From: Lepidostoma basale
Taxonomy: Eukaryota; Arthropoda; Insecta; Trichoptera; Lepidostomatidae
DNA: 64,000 nt
Direction of reading: 5' to 3'
Assembly (NCBI GenBank): GCA_022606425.2
Contig: JAHDVF020000211.1
Span: 4,402,001-4,466,000, forward strand
The first letter of the stretch is position 1. Each line of letters begins with the position of its first letter. Both the position numbers and the translations under genes were made by a program. The notes beneath the pieces were generated by a model. The model did not search any database, was not told the origin of the DNA, and worked only from the letters and a program-made list of their open reading frames with translations. Below, piece after piece: positions 1 through 9,445 of this stretch.

Positions 1-349
1 AAGGTGAAAAAAGCATTACGGAGAAGCTGTGTCTCTGAGAGATTTTCGGTGTTAAAGGGTTTAACGATCAAGGGTTTTATGACGATTACAATTGTACCCG
101 CGGTTTCGAGCACCTGTATTAGCTTTAGTATGAGATAATTAATTCAGCTTTCTAAACTTATTCGTTTTGAAGAACCATGAAATCAGCTTATTGGGTACCT
201 ATATACGTTTTCCATTCCCTGTTAACTTTAGATTTTGAACACTAAAAAAATATACCAATACAAAAGAATCAACTAAGTTTTCAAGAAGTTTTCTGTATAA
301 ATAATTAACACTTGTTTACGTTGTTACATCACTTTATTTTGTTTTTTCG
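1..349. other. Unassigned AT-rich sequence at left edge
   Basis: No convincing coding region, RNA gene or repeat relation was seen in the first 350 bases. The composition is ordinary AT-rich intergenic DNA. Confidence 0.4.
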
Positions 350-386
350 AACCAACCGGTTTCGTTCTCGTCGGAGTTTTTTTCGG
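350..386 (-). repeat. Degenerate hammerhead-like repeat
   Basis: On the minus strand this has CGACGA, GAAC, then GAAACCGGTTGG. That is the 3' half of the hammerhead motif seen elsewhere in the window (GAAA, palindrome ACCGGT, T), but stem II is almost wholly lost. It is probably a dead copy of the same dispersed family. Confidence 0.4.
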
Positions 387-519
387 GGTTATAAAAACAA
401 ACTTAACTCAGTTTATATATTTATACTTTTTTAACATGTATGGTTATAATTTTTTTAATATATATAGTTATAAATTATGTTTAATAATGGCACATCACAA
501 ATTAAGTGCTTTTTACGAA

Positions 520-562
520 TGTAGAGTGACATATTTCGCTGAAGACATTCTCAAATATGTCA
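520..562 (-). repeat. Degenerate hammerhead-like repeat, TTGATAA subfamily
   Basis: The minus strand reads TTGAGAA, a short hairpin, then GCGAAATATGTCAC. It matches the dispersed unit whose consensus is TTGATAA, stem II, GCGAAACATGTCATTC. The ends GTGACATAT and ATATGTCAC also pair. Confidence 0.4.
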
Positions 563-590
563 CAATAGTAAGATAAAATATTGCTTTTAA

Positions 591-895
591 CCGCCCAACC
601 TTCGGGTAACGTGCAAAAAGAGCAGGTTTTTTATTAATGAAATTTAATTATATATTAATTTTATTGTTTTTAATTACGAAACGTCAAATACTCGGCCGCA
701 CACTTCACCTGCCCCTTGTAAAACTATCATATTTATGAAGATTTGTACTCAAGTGTTGTTGGCACACGCGGGTATCCCAAACAGTTTGTACATTTTAGTT
801 ACATTACTTTTTCTCAAGCGCGTACGTGATACGGGATATCGCAGAATGGTACAGTCAAAGTGAACGTATCACGTACGTTCAAATACTTAGGGTGG
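591..895 (-). mobile_element. TTAA-flanked MITE, copy 1
   Basis: A 305-bp element runs from CCGCCC to GGGTGG and is flanked by TTAA at 587-590 and 896-899. It carries the block TGTTGTTGGCACACGC and an inverted pair around GTACGTGATACG. Related copies lie at 23841-24132 and twice at 44444-44924. Flanking TTAA and C-rich termini fit a piggyBac-type target preference. No coding capacity remains. Confidence 0.65.
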
Positions 896-964
896 TTAAG
901 GATAGAGAAACTTCGTCAATTTTAGATATTTAATAAAGGTAATTAATATGAGTAGAAAGATCTT

Positions 965-1030
965 TTTTTCAGATGTTTTATTGTATTTTATAGAAATGAC
1001 ATGTTTCCTCTAGCTAAGGATTATCAAGCA
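965..1030 (-). repeat. Degenerate hammerhead-like repeat
   Basis: The minus strand has TTGATAA, a stem-loop, GGAAACATGTCATT and then a tail with AATAAAACATCTG. It belongs to the TTGATAA subfamily found at 8801, 33241 and 45040. Confidence 0.4.
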
Positions 1031-1154
1031 GACGTTTTCATCCATATTAATCATTTATAATGATTTTTTTCACCATTGTTCAAAAAACAATAAATAATTT
1101 CAAATTGAATGTAAATCTTCTTACATGTATTAAACAGATCAAAAGTAATACATG

Positions 1155-1430
1155 ATCAAAAGAAATCAAATCAAATTAGTTTATTATCTCAGCAGACATT
1201 ACAAACAATATTAATGTTTAAGACATCTATTGAGTACAGGTAAAATATAAAATATACCAAATAATATAATACCAGGAAAGCAGAGAGATAGTTCGATATT
1301 AGGAAGATAGGATACTCTCTAAAGTCTATATTTAATATTTGTCTTCTAAACGTACTTTCACTAATATGAAAAATATCAATCTACGAGCAGACTGCTCTTC
1401 CCACCGGTGTCACCAAACGCAGATTGCTTT
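1155..1430 (-). mobile_element. LINE 3' end, family E (minus)
   Basis: This strand matches the reverse of 1850-2160: it has the same tail with repeated TGATT and the same block around GTACAGGTAAAATAT. It is the 3' end of a Jockey/CR1-like non-LTR element. It abuts a plus-strand copy, so the two form an inverted pair. Confidence 0.6.
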
Positions 1431-2160
1431 GCATGCTCACATCGAGAGAATATGTGGAGTTGCACTGAAAATGTTGGGATTTATTCTGTGAACTGACAGA
1501 GTTTTCAAGAATCCCTATGTTTTGCGAATTTTGTAAAACTCATTGGTCCGGAGCCGGCTCGATTGTGACTCGGTGATATGGAGTCCCCATGAGGCGAGAT
1601 ACTCGCTCATGTTAGAGAGGGTTCAGAAAATAATTTCTGAGATATCTCTACATCAGGGAGTTTGGTAGCTATCCGTGACTTTATCCCACTGCATTCTTCT
1701 TGGGCATGCTGGGGACCAATAGCTTACAGATAAGAATGGATGGGTGCACACTTACCAATTTCTTCAGACTTATCAGAGGATTCTTTGAGAATTCCGTCAT
1801 CTTGGAGGCTATCCATCTTTATGTTCCGGATGGTTATCTTCGACAGCGTCAGCACAGACTGTTTTATCTCCCAGCATGCAGAACCAACCTGCCTCTGGTG
1901 ATGCCGGTGGGGAGAGCAATCAAACTGCCGAACATGATCGCTTCGGAGATTGATGTCTTTCATATTCGTGAAAGTACGTTAAGAAGACAAATACTCTTGA
2001 CTTTGGAGAGTATCTTGTATTCCTAATGTCGAACCATCTCTAATGCGTTCCTGGTATTATATATTTATTATATTTTACCTGTTCTCAATAGATATCTTAA
2101 ACTTTAAAAATTGTTTGTAATATATTTTGAGAAAATAAACTGATTTGATTGGTGATGTTT
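1430..2160 (+). pseudogene. LINE reverse transcriptase C-terminus, family E (broken)
   Basis: With frameshifts the plus strand reads ALKMLGFIL, then NSLVRSRLDCDSVIWSP and LERVQKIISE, then in one open frame (1700-2026) YLRQRQHRLFYLPACRTNL and ending HIRESTLRRQI. This order (SLVRSRL, W/YSP, LERVQ, RQ..LF..P..RTN) is typical of the region after the RT domain in Jockey/CR1-like LINEs. The 3' UTR ends in AATAAACTGATTTGATT. It is 5'-truncated and frameshifted. Relatives are at 9040-9260 and 26440-26720. Confidence 0.7.
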
Positions 2161-2741
2161 GATTTTATTCTTACCTTATCTTTTCACGTTTCCCTCGGTC
2201 TTTCTTTATTTTGAGTTACGTTTACATAGTTCATATATGGTAGAAATATAATGGATAAAATGTTTAAATAATATGATCGCATAAAACAAACCACATGTAT
2301 ACCCTATACGAGTATAAACAATAAAGAATATTTTCAAATGAATTCCTACGCACATTACTTGTCTATGGTTTTACGCGTGAAGGTCTAATAGGTCGTACCG
2401 TTTGGGAAAATATGTATATAGAAGAGAAAAAAAATTGCTGGCTCTTTTTACCGCCATTTAATGCCTACAAACACGGCATATTTATATTTTCGCATTAAAG
2501 GTGCTCGAAACTCGATGCCGTAATATTCAATGGCGCTCACAACTTGCGACATCCTAAAAATTTAGGGACTTAAAAAAAACGTACCTTGTGTAAGCAGAAT
2601 CCCTTCACGGCACACTAACTCAGGGTTATATCTAGCGAAACCGATGATAAAGATGACTGGAAGATGCGCCATATTTTAAAATTTAATCTAATTTAAAATG
2701 GCCGACAACTGAAGTCTTCGATAGTCAAAATAGTGTGTGTT
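2161..2741. other. No feature recognised
   Basis: Single-copy-looking AT-rich sequence. No long reading frame with recognisable motifs and no inverted repeats were noticed. Confidence 0.4.
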
Positions 2742-3760
2742 TTATCTTCTTCTTCCTCCTCCTCTTAGTTTAGGTCGTATGACCTGTTTGTGAAAACAAG
2801 TATACGAGAACTGACAGTAAATAATACATAAAACCTGCGTAAGGCCTATACTGATATATAGCATTGAGACCAGAGCGGATACCACAAGAACGAAGTCGAA
2901 GTACGGGTGGCAGAGATGAGGACGCTGAGGATGATAGCAGGAAGGACTATTCGAGATAGGGTGAGGAACACGGCCATCTGCAAGATCTGCAAGGTGGAGG
3001 ATGTCGTGAGATGGGACAGACAACGCACAAGATACTGTGGAATGCGTACGTGCAGAGGATAGATCCCACCAGAACCCCACACGCTGTGGCGCATCAGATT
3101 CCTGCCGGCTGCCGTCCCCCCGGAAGACCGCCGAAGAGATAAAGAGAAAGTTAGGAGTCAACCTCCCAAGAGGGGCCAGCCTGATTTCAGGAACGGACTA
3201 AAGGTCTATAAGGAGAAGAAGAAGAAGAAGACCTGTTTGTGACAGTGGGCTGTCCTGGGATAATGATTTCAAACCATCTCTCCATCTCTTTGGCGGCCTT
3301 CTTGGTAATCTCTTGCTGCTTGGATTATCATCTTTAACAAATTTTGCAATTCTTGCGTTTCTCCATGCGGTCCACGTGGTCTCTCCAAAAGCGCCTTCTG
3401 CTTCTTCTCCATCTCACTATGTTTTCAACACAACAGACAGACCTTATCGTTTCATTTCTGATCCGATCTCTGAAGGTTTTGCCTGTGATGAAGCGTAGGG
3501 TTTGCTACTCTGAGAAGGTTCTTAGTGCTATTGGTATCGGCTCTGACTTCTATTCTATACATCATGATGGGGCGAACGCATGCCTTGTATATCTTGACTT
3601 TACTTTTAGTTAGCGTGTAATTGTTCCTCCATAGGTGTCGCGCAAGCAGCCAGCCACGGCTGTCACTTTGTTGGTTTGTGCTCGCACCTCGTCATATAGG
3701 TCACTGTAGCTACCGATCTCTATGCGTAGGTAAGTGAATCGCATGACTTGCTCAATAATG
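2742..3760 (-). mobile_element. LINE family B fragment (minus), split by a younger insertion
   Basis: The 3' end is at 2742, with a (GAA)n-type tail seen as TTCTTCTTCC. It continues to 2793, then resumes at 3243 and runs to about 3760. The resumed part reads in broken frames NNYTLTKSKVKIYKACVRPI, RADTNSTKN and RPRGPHGETQ, as in RTE-like LINE C-termini after the RT domain. The gap 2794-3229 is another LINE copy flanked by a 13-bp duplication. Confidence 0.65.
2794..3229 (+). mobile_element. 5'-truncated LINE family B inserted in another LINE
   Basis: Broken frames give RADTTRTKSK, then EMRTLRMIAGRTIRDRVRNT and the end of an RTE-like ORF, followed by a (GAA)n tail. The 13-base word GACCTGTTTGTGA occurs at 2781-2793 and again at 3230-3242, directly flanking the insert. 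This is a target-site duplication from target-primed reverse transcription. Confidence 0.75.
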
Positions 3761-4026
3761 TGTTTTTATTTTATTTAAATGCCTTAATTAGATAGTAAGT
3801 TCGAATCCCTTGCATCACTAGAATGGTCTTCGTGATCCCGTGAGTTCAGGGCTTGAATTCACGTGATCACTGACCTTACCATCAGGATCATAGCAGACAG
3901 GGTAAAGGCGTATGGCGTATCTTTGACGCCACAAAACCGAGACCCACCAGTTAAAGAACGGTAAACCTTATAGAACATCCACGGAGAAGACAACGAGACA
4001 CTACACCAGTAACACATCTCAGGAAA
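3761..4026. other. Possible decayed SINE; otherwise unassigned
   Basis: GTTCGAATCCC near 3802 looks like a tRNA B box. TGAATTCACGTGATCAC near 3853 resembles the body of the tRNA-SINE at 25484 (GAATTCACGTGACAA). Overall similarity is weak. Confidence 0.3.
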
Positions 4027-4245
4027 TCACTGTGGTGAGAAAGCAACACCATAAAAATTCTTTACCTTTTTTTTCTTCTTTAGTTTTTTCACTGCTGAGA
4101 GATGCAATCCATGAATGCCTCTAATCCTCTCTGTTCTCCGCAGCCCGCATTTCTGAGTAAAGATTTTCCCTAGTCGTCTCCTTAATTTTGTCACACCATC
4201 GCGCAGCAAATCTGACTTATTTTTCTTGTAACACTTTAAATACAT
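4027..4245 (-). pseudogene. LINE family B C-terminal remnant (minus)
   Basis: An open frame of 72 codons reads RRLGKIFTQKCGLRRTERI and ends HLSAVKKLKKKKK. This is a degraded version of the HPAVE(R/K)RLKKK end of the RTE-like LINEs in this window, with a TTCTTC-rich 3' tail on the left. Confidence 0.5.
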
Positions 4246-4559
4246 TATTCCAGGTTACTCAGCCATTTCCTGATAATATGACCAAAGAAACTCAACTCGC
4301 CGAATTCATTTTACAGTACAGCCTCTCTGTTATATTTTTATTAATGCCTAAGCAACTGAGAAAATTTTGAAGGGTTTTATCTAGAAAAATGCTGGCTATT
4401 GCGCTTCTTTAATTTGACTATGGACGACTCTTAGGCGGTTCTACAATCCTCCAGAACTCATCCCAAAGTCAATTAACTATGTCTTGACCTCTCCTTGTAA
4501 ATGAAAAAGTTTATAATTAATATTATTTTTTAAGGACCATATATAAATTAAAATGTACA

Positions 4560-4910
4560 CAGCGATCTATGGAGAGACAAATGTTAGGCATAAGTCTGAG
4601 AGATAGAATCAGAAATGAAGAAATCAGACGCCGGACAAAGGTTGTCGACGTGGTGGATCGTATTGCCAGGCTAAAGTGGCAATGGGCAGGTCATGTTGCC
4701 AGACAGGGAACAGACAGATGGGCACCCAGAGTCCTAGGATGGAGACCATGGGACATGAAAAGAGGAATAGGCCGGCCTCAGAAACGTTGGGCCGATGATA
4801 TTGTCCCTGTCGCGGGTAGCAGGTGGATAAGAGAAGCCCAAAGAAGAGAAAAATGGAAGAAATTAGAAGAGGCCTACATCCAGCAGTGGAGAGACGGCTG
4901 AAGAAGAAGA
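4560..4910 (+). pseudogene. LINE family B C-terminus
   Basis: An uninterrupted frame from 4569 to 4901 encodes MERQMLGISLRDRIRNEEIR, LKWQWAGHVARQ, GRPQKRWADDI and WKKLEEAYIQQW. This is the conserved end of RTE/BovB-like endonuclease-reverse transcriptases. It is followed by a (GAA)n tail at 4902-4912. The endonuclease and RT domains are missing, so this is a 5'-truncated insertion. It is the least damaged family B copy here. Confidence 0.8.
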
Positions 4911-4919
4911 ATTATTTTT

Positions 4920-5354
4920 TAAATATAGTATGTTTTTGTGGTATTTCCTTCGTATGGGGTACTTCAGCGACCCAAGCCCAACATCTATCGACGACTCACG
5001 TTTTTAATATGAATTCCTAGCGAAACATTTTGTTCACGCACTTACGTACATAGCCGACATGATTCGGTCTGCCCATCTTTATTAGTTTGTCTTCGGGGAT
5101 TCGAGTCGTGCTCTATCTGGCGGCGGCGGCCCCTACCCGAGGCCATCTTTGCCCTCGAAAATTGCAATCACCCTTCGATGGGGTGATTTTATTACGACGT
5201 TCTAAAAGACGCACCTAAGGTTAGGTGCTTAAAGACTGTCAAAGTGTTTGAGAAAAACTGCCATTTCGTTCCCCGACCCTGGATTAATTTTTAATGAGCC
5301 GATCTGAAACAGGGCCGGCTACTTTTAAATGTTTCAAACCAATTTAACTAATAC
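4920..5354. other. Low-repeat island
   Basis: Moderately GC-rich sequence with CpG words around 5110-5160 and no relation to the repeats in the window. No coding frame was recognised. Confidence 0.35.
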
Positions 5355-6000
5355 ATCGCACTAGTATTTCTAAAGGGACACTATTAAAAACGTATTTTTG
5401 ACTAGTGTCACTAGAAATACTAGAAATTATTTTTCATTGTTTATAAACATAATATGATACGCACGTACCTAATATTAAAAATATAATGAATAACATATCC
5501 TACTAGCATTTCTAATGGACTATTCCCACTATTCAAAAACGTATCTTTGTCTAGCGTAACTTTAAATATACATACTAGTAATTATTTATCATTGTATATA
5601 AATATATTGTTTTGTACGTAATATTTAAAATATAAAAAATAACATAGCATACTAGTATTTCTAATCTACTAGTACCTACCACTAATCAAAAATGTTGAGA
5701 TGCAACGCATTTTTGAGTAGTGTAACTTTAGATATACTAGTAATTATTTTTCATTAATAATAATAATATGCTAACTTTTAAAGTTCCTACTAGTATTTCT
5801 AATGGACTTTTACCATTAATCAAAAACGTATTTTTGACTAATGTAACTTAACATTACTAGTAATTATTTTTCATTCTATATAAATATGATGTAACGTAAT
5901 ATTAAAAATATAATAAATAACATACCATACTAGTATTTCTAATCTACTAGTACATCAAAAACGTATTTTTGTCTAGTGTTTAAAAACATACTTTAGTTAT
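5355..6000. repeat. Satellite-like tandem array, ~140-bp monomer
   Basis: The word CTAGTATTTCTAA (or CTAGCATTTC) starts at 5361, 5503, 5652, 5790 and 5930, giving periods of 142, 149, 138 and 140 bp. Each unit also holds a near-palindrome TCAAAAACGTATTTTTGA and the word ACTAGTAATTATT. Diverged single units appear at 51600-51690 and 52080-52150. Confidence 0.8.
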
Positions 6001-6860
6001 TTTATTATTTCCAGTACCTTTTTTTTTAATACGAATATTTGTATTTCAATATGATGAATAAAATTAAAAACAAAATCAAATGATTTTACTAAAATTACTT
6101 GATAGAAGCTCATTTTAAATCATAATTAAATCAAGCAGTTTTTTTAAGAAACTCTTACACTTTTGATTTTATTTCATTATTCACTGGCATCGTCTATCGA
6201 TAAATTGATAAATATAAAACTGGATTAAAACTGGATAAAACTGGATGGTCCGTTATAGTTTAAATTTGTTTTTGTATAGATGTATTAACAATTATAGAGA
6301 AATGAACTCCTTTGAAAAATTGTTGCATATTAAAAACACGCTAATAATATCAAAATTCGTGACACTTTTACATCTGTGCCTGTTTCCTGAAACTTTTTTC
6401 TTTTCTTTTGCCTATGGTCTCACCGGGTCTGTACTTTGGTCTTAACCATAGAAATTTCGTTACCAAGCTATTCAGACCCTTCCATTTGATTTAATTTGAG
6501 ATACAGCGGGAATTATCTCCTAAGATTATGTTTGAATCCCTGACTTAATCTGTATATTATAATGTGATATCTTTGGTGGAATATTAATAAGCCAAATTTG
6601 ACTGTGGTATTATCAAAGTAATAGGATTGTTCGTATACCTACCAAAAAAACGAGTTTCGGAATATGGTTATCTCATTGGGTCTTCTCCTACGCACTTTCA
6701 ATCATTGTTCTCCTTTGTCCTCTACTGCGCTTGGTCTTTTGCACCCCTTTTCAACTCTCTGAGACGCGGTTCATGTCCTCGCTCTCCTGTTTCAGAAACT
6801 CCCGTTTAGTCATTTGTTATTTAACCTTTAACAAATATTAATACGAATCAATGCGTTTTC
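6001..6860. other. No feature recognised
   Basis: AT-rich intergenic sequence. Several short open frames lack any family motif and are treated as chance. Confidence 0.4.
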
Positions 6861-6867
6861 TAGAAGT

Positions 6868-6925
6868 CTTGTTGTATTTTATAAGAATGACATATTTCGC
6901 CTTAGTATAGCATTATCAAATGTTT
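6868..6925 (-). repeat. Hammerhead-like repeat, TTGATAA subfamily
   Basis: The minus strand has TTGATAATGC, a loop, then GGCGAAATATGTCATTC and the tail with AATACAACAAG. It lies head to head with the intact hammerhead at 6953-6990. Confidence 0.5.
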
Positions 6926-6952
6926 GATACAATATAAAAACCATTTTAAATT

Positions 6953-6990
6953 GCCCTGAAGAAGCTTGGCTGTAAGCGAAACTTGTTGGC
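6953..6990 (+). ncRNA. Hammerhead ribozyme motif (type I, minimal)
   Basis: Order seen: stem I strand GCC (6953-6955), CTGAAGA box (6956-6962), stem II GCTT/AAGC (6964-6977), GAAA (6978-6981), stem III ACTTGT, then T at the cleavage position and GGC (6988-6990), which pairs with 6953-6955. All conserved core residues of the CUGANGA..GAAA fold are present. Self-cleavage is inferred, not shown. Confidence 0.65.
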
Positions 6991-7029
6991 CTCAAAGTGC
7001 TTATTTTATTTTATATGTTTATTAGATAA

Positions 7030-7225
7030 GAACAAGGAAATAATGAAAGAAGGAAGAATAGTACAGAAAGCAAATGCTTACAATGTAAACAGAACTAGAA
7101 ATAAAGGAAGACCGAGGAAAAGACTGAGGAAGCGAGAGAAGTATGACAGAAAAGAAAAGTGTGGCGGTCCATTATGTCTGTCTAACCTTTCGGGGAGACG
7201 TCATGATAGTTTATTAGTATTTAGT
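7030..7225 (+). mobile_element. LINE family A 3' fragment
   Basis: The sequence shares the words GGAAGACCGAGGAAAA and GAGGAAGCGAGAGAAGTATG with the other family A copies. An internal deletion joins the two. The end GGGGAGACGTCATGATAG is a decayed form of the family end. Confidence 0.6.
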
Positions 7226-7249
7226 TTTAAGATTTTATAGTATATTTTG

Positions 7250-7480
7250 TGTGCAAATGGAACTAAGAATAGAGGAAGACCGAGGAAAACTTGGCACAAT
7301 CAAATAAATAAAATTGGATGTCGGCCTCGTAAGTCAGGGAAATCGACGCGCGTGTATGACACGATGTATGAATGTTGAGGAAGCGAGAGAAATGTCAGAA
7401 AATAAATGTGGCAGTCCATTATTTCTGGCTATCCCTTCGGGAAGACGGCGTGATGGTTAGTTAGTTAGTTAATTTTTTAA
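7250..7480 (+). mobile_element. LINE family A 3' end with (GTTA)n tail
   Basis: It runs from AATGGAACTAAGAATAG through GAGGAAGCGAGAGAAATGTC to GACGGCGTGATGG, followed by GTTAGTTAGTTAGTTA. It is the C-terminal coding end plus tail of the non-LTR family whose RT part is at 15365-16308. Confidence 0.7.
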
Positions 7481-7990
7481 TTTTGATTTTATAATATGTA
7501 AGATGTAAAAAAATTCGTATGTTTAGTTTTCGATGATACATTTAAATAAACGTATACGCTACGCAAGCGTGGAACACGCAGACATTTTATGACACTTAAA
7601 AAATGTTCATTATTCTTCGACATGGTACAGAGCTTCGGGATAATTGATTTTCACAGTTGACACATCAATGATCTGGAGCTAACAAGGTCTATTGATAAAA
7701 ATTAGCGATGCAAAACGTAAAATATTTATGGGGTTGTTTGATTGATATTGAATACATTCGAGGCAAAGGGTTGCCATGGCTTCATTTTCGATTTATGACA
7801 TTTTAAAATTTGACGGCGTTAGGGTATATACCATATACGCTATGTGTACAATGCAATTAATTCATAATTTCTATTAATAATTTTTGTGTATATAACTTTC
7901 ATATGAAGCACTCGCTTTGTGGTTAGACATTTTATGCCTTAAGATATTAAATAATGAAACACTTTGTATTTAACCAAGGTATGGTGTATA
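7481..7990. other. No feature recognised
   Basis: AT-rich sequence without coding or repeat signals that could be supported. Confidence 0.35.
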
Positions 7991-7996
7991 TAATTG

Positions 7997-8038
7997 ATGC
8001 CAACTAGTTTCGCTTGGATCCAAGCTTCATCAGAGCAT
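7997..8038 (-). ncRNA. Hammerhead ribozyme motif (best copy)
   Basis: On the minus strand: stem I ATGCT (8038-8034), CTGATGA (8033-8027), a long stem II GCTTGGATCCAAGC, GAAA (8011-8008), palindromic stem III ACTAGT, T at the cleavage position (8002), then GGCAT (8001-7997) pairing five bases back to stem I. No core residue is changed. A degraded plus-strand partner at 8058-8095 makes an inverted pair. Confidence 0.75.
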
Positions 8039-8057
8039 TATATTAACTAGTTATTAT

Positions 8058-8095
8058 ACTGCCCTGACAAAGCTTGGGTACAAGCGACACCAATT
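8058..8095 (+). repeat. Degenerate hammerhead, partner of 7997-8038
   Basis: It reads GCC CTGACAA, stem II GCTTGGGTACAAGC, then GACA in place of GAAA. Both boxes carry a change, so the copy is probably inactive. It faces the intact copy 20 bp away in inverted orientation. Confidence 0.55.
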
Positions 8096-8800
8096 ATAAT
8101 AACCATATCGTGGTTAAATACAAAGTGTTTTATTATTTATACCGAGAAGAACTCCGTAATTTATTATTTTTTCTTTATATTTTGTTTATTTTATACAGAA
8201 ATAAAAGCACAACGAAAGAATATAGGATGGTCAATTTCACACTAATACATGTTTTACATATATAAATATTTAAAAATATATGCATATATCCATGAACACA
8301 CATTTTTACATATAAATACACATACATTCATACATAATAATAACAACGACAAAAGTAACAATAATTAATTTAAATATCATACAAAATATCAATTAAACCT
8401 GAAGGATACGCTAACCATTCCTTCAAAATCAGCTGCGTTTAAATTAAATAAAAACATCAATATTATTATACTGGTTGTAGCTATCACATATCTGTACATC
8501 GCCGAATTTTGAGCGTAATTGGTGCGGTGAGCAGGAAAATAAAATACTTGCTTTGCGAAGTATCTGAAACGCAATAAAGGAGTATTAAAAATTAATTAAC
8601 TTGGAAGTATGGGGCTGTCTAACTTCTAATGATATTGATATTTTTTATATTGTATCCATTGTTATAAACCTCAAATTAAAATTACACGACGAAAATAAAT
8701 TTTATGTCTACAGATTTTTAGAATCATATAATAATTGTTATCATTCATATTTATACATGGAATCCCAGAAAGTGCTATAAATGAATTAAATAAATAAAAA
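8096..8800. other. AT-rich sequence, nothing supported
   Basis: It includes a low-complexity stretch of ATA and ACAT words at 8260-8350. No genes were recognised. Confidence 0.35.
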
Positions 8801-8900
8801 TTGATAATGCCTTAGAGGGGCGAAACATGTCATTCCATAATAAACTTTATAAAACTCTTAGAAGACAGACGTTTTCACTTATATTATTTATTTATTTTTA
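8801..8900 (+). repeat. Hammerhead-like repeat, TTGATAA subfamily
   Basis: TTGATAA (8801-8807), stem II TGCCTTAGAGGGGC, GAAACATGTCATTCC, then a tail with CTTAGAAGACAGACGTTTTC. The box differs from CTGANGA at C3 and G8, two catalytic positions. The family may descend from an active ribozyme or carry a variant core. Confidence 0.5.
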
Positions 8901-9039
8901 ATGTTAGAATAATTAAAAGAAGAATCAGCACAGACTATATAGTTTATAGTTGTCTTGAAATGGATTTATTTTGTTATTTATACTCGTATGTCAAAATATG
9001 TCCTTACTATTTTTAATCTCTTTATTGAAGGTTAAGGCG

Positions 9040-9265
9040 TTAACACTGCCTCTGGTGATGCCGGTGAGGAAAGCAATCAAACTGCTGAACATGATCGCTT
9101 CGTTGATATTCGTGAAAGTACGTTCAGAAGACAAATTCTCTTGACTTTAGAGAGTACTCTCATGCGTTCCTGGTATTATATAATATAATATTTTATATTT
9201 TAACTGTTCTCAGTAGATGGTTAAAACTGTATTTTTTGTTTGTAATATCTTTTGAGAAATTTAAT
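9040..9265 (+). mobile_element. LINE family E 3' end
   Basis: It matches 1890-2150: CTGCCTCTGGTGATGCCGGT, the CGTGAAAGTACGTTCAGAAG coding end, and the following CGTTCCTGGTATTATAT 3' UTR. It is 5'-truncated with an internal deletion. Confidence 0.65.
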
Positions 9266-9443
9266 ATATTTAATTTTAATTTTTAATACTGTGGAATTCC
9301 ATTGAAGAATTCTATGATTGTATTATCCTATTTTATAAAGTGGGTAAAACAGTGTTAAAAAATCTCCTTATAAATTATTTTAATCTCTTATTAGGTGCTA
9401 TTATTCAATTAAGTTTTGATATGGCAAAATTTTAAAAGTGTAA
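9266..9443. other. No feature recognised
   Basis: Short AT-rich spacer to the left of the mariner element. Confidence 0.35.
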
Positions 9444-9445
9444 TA

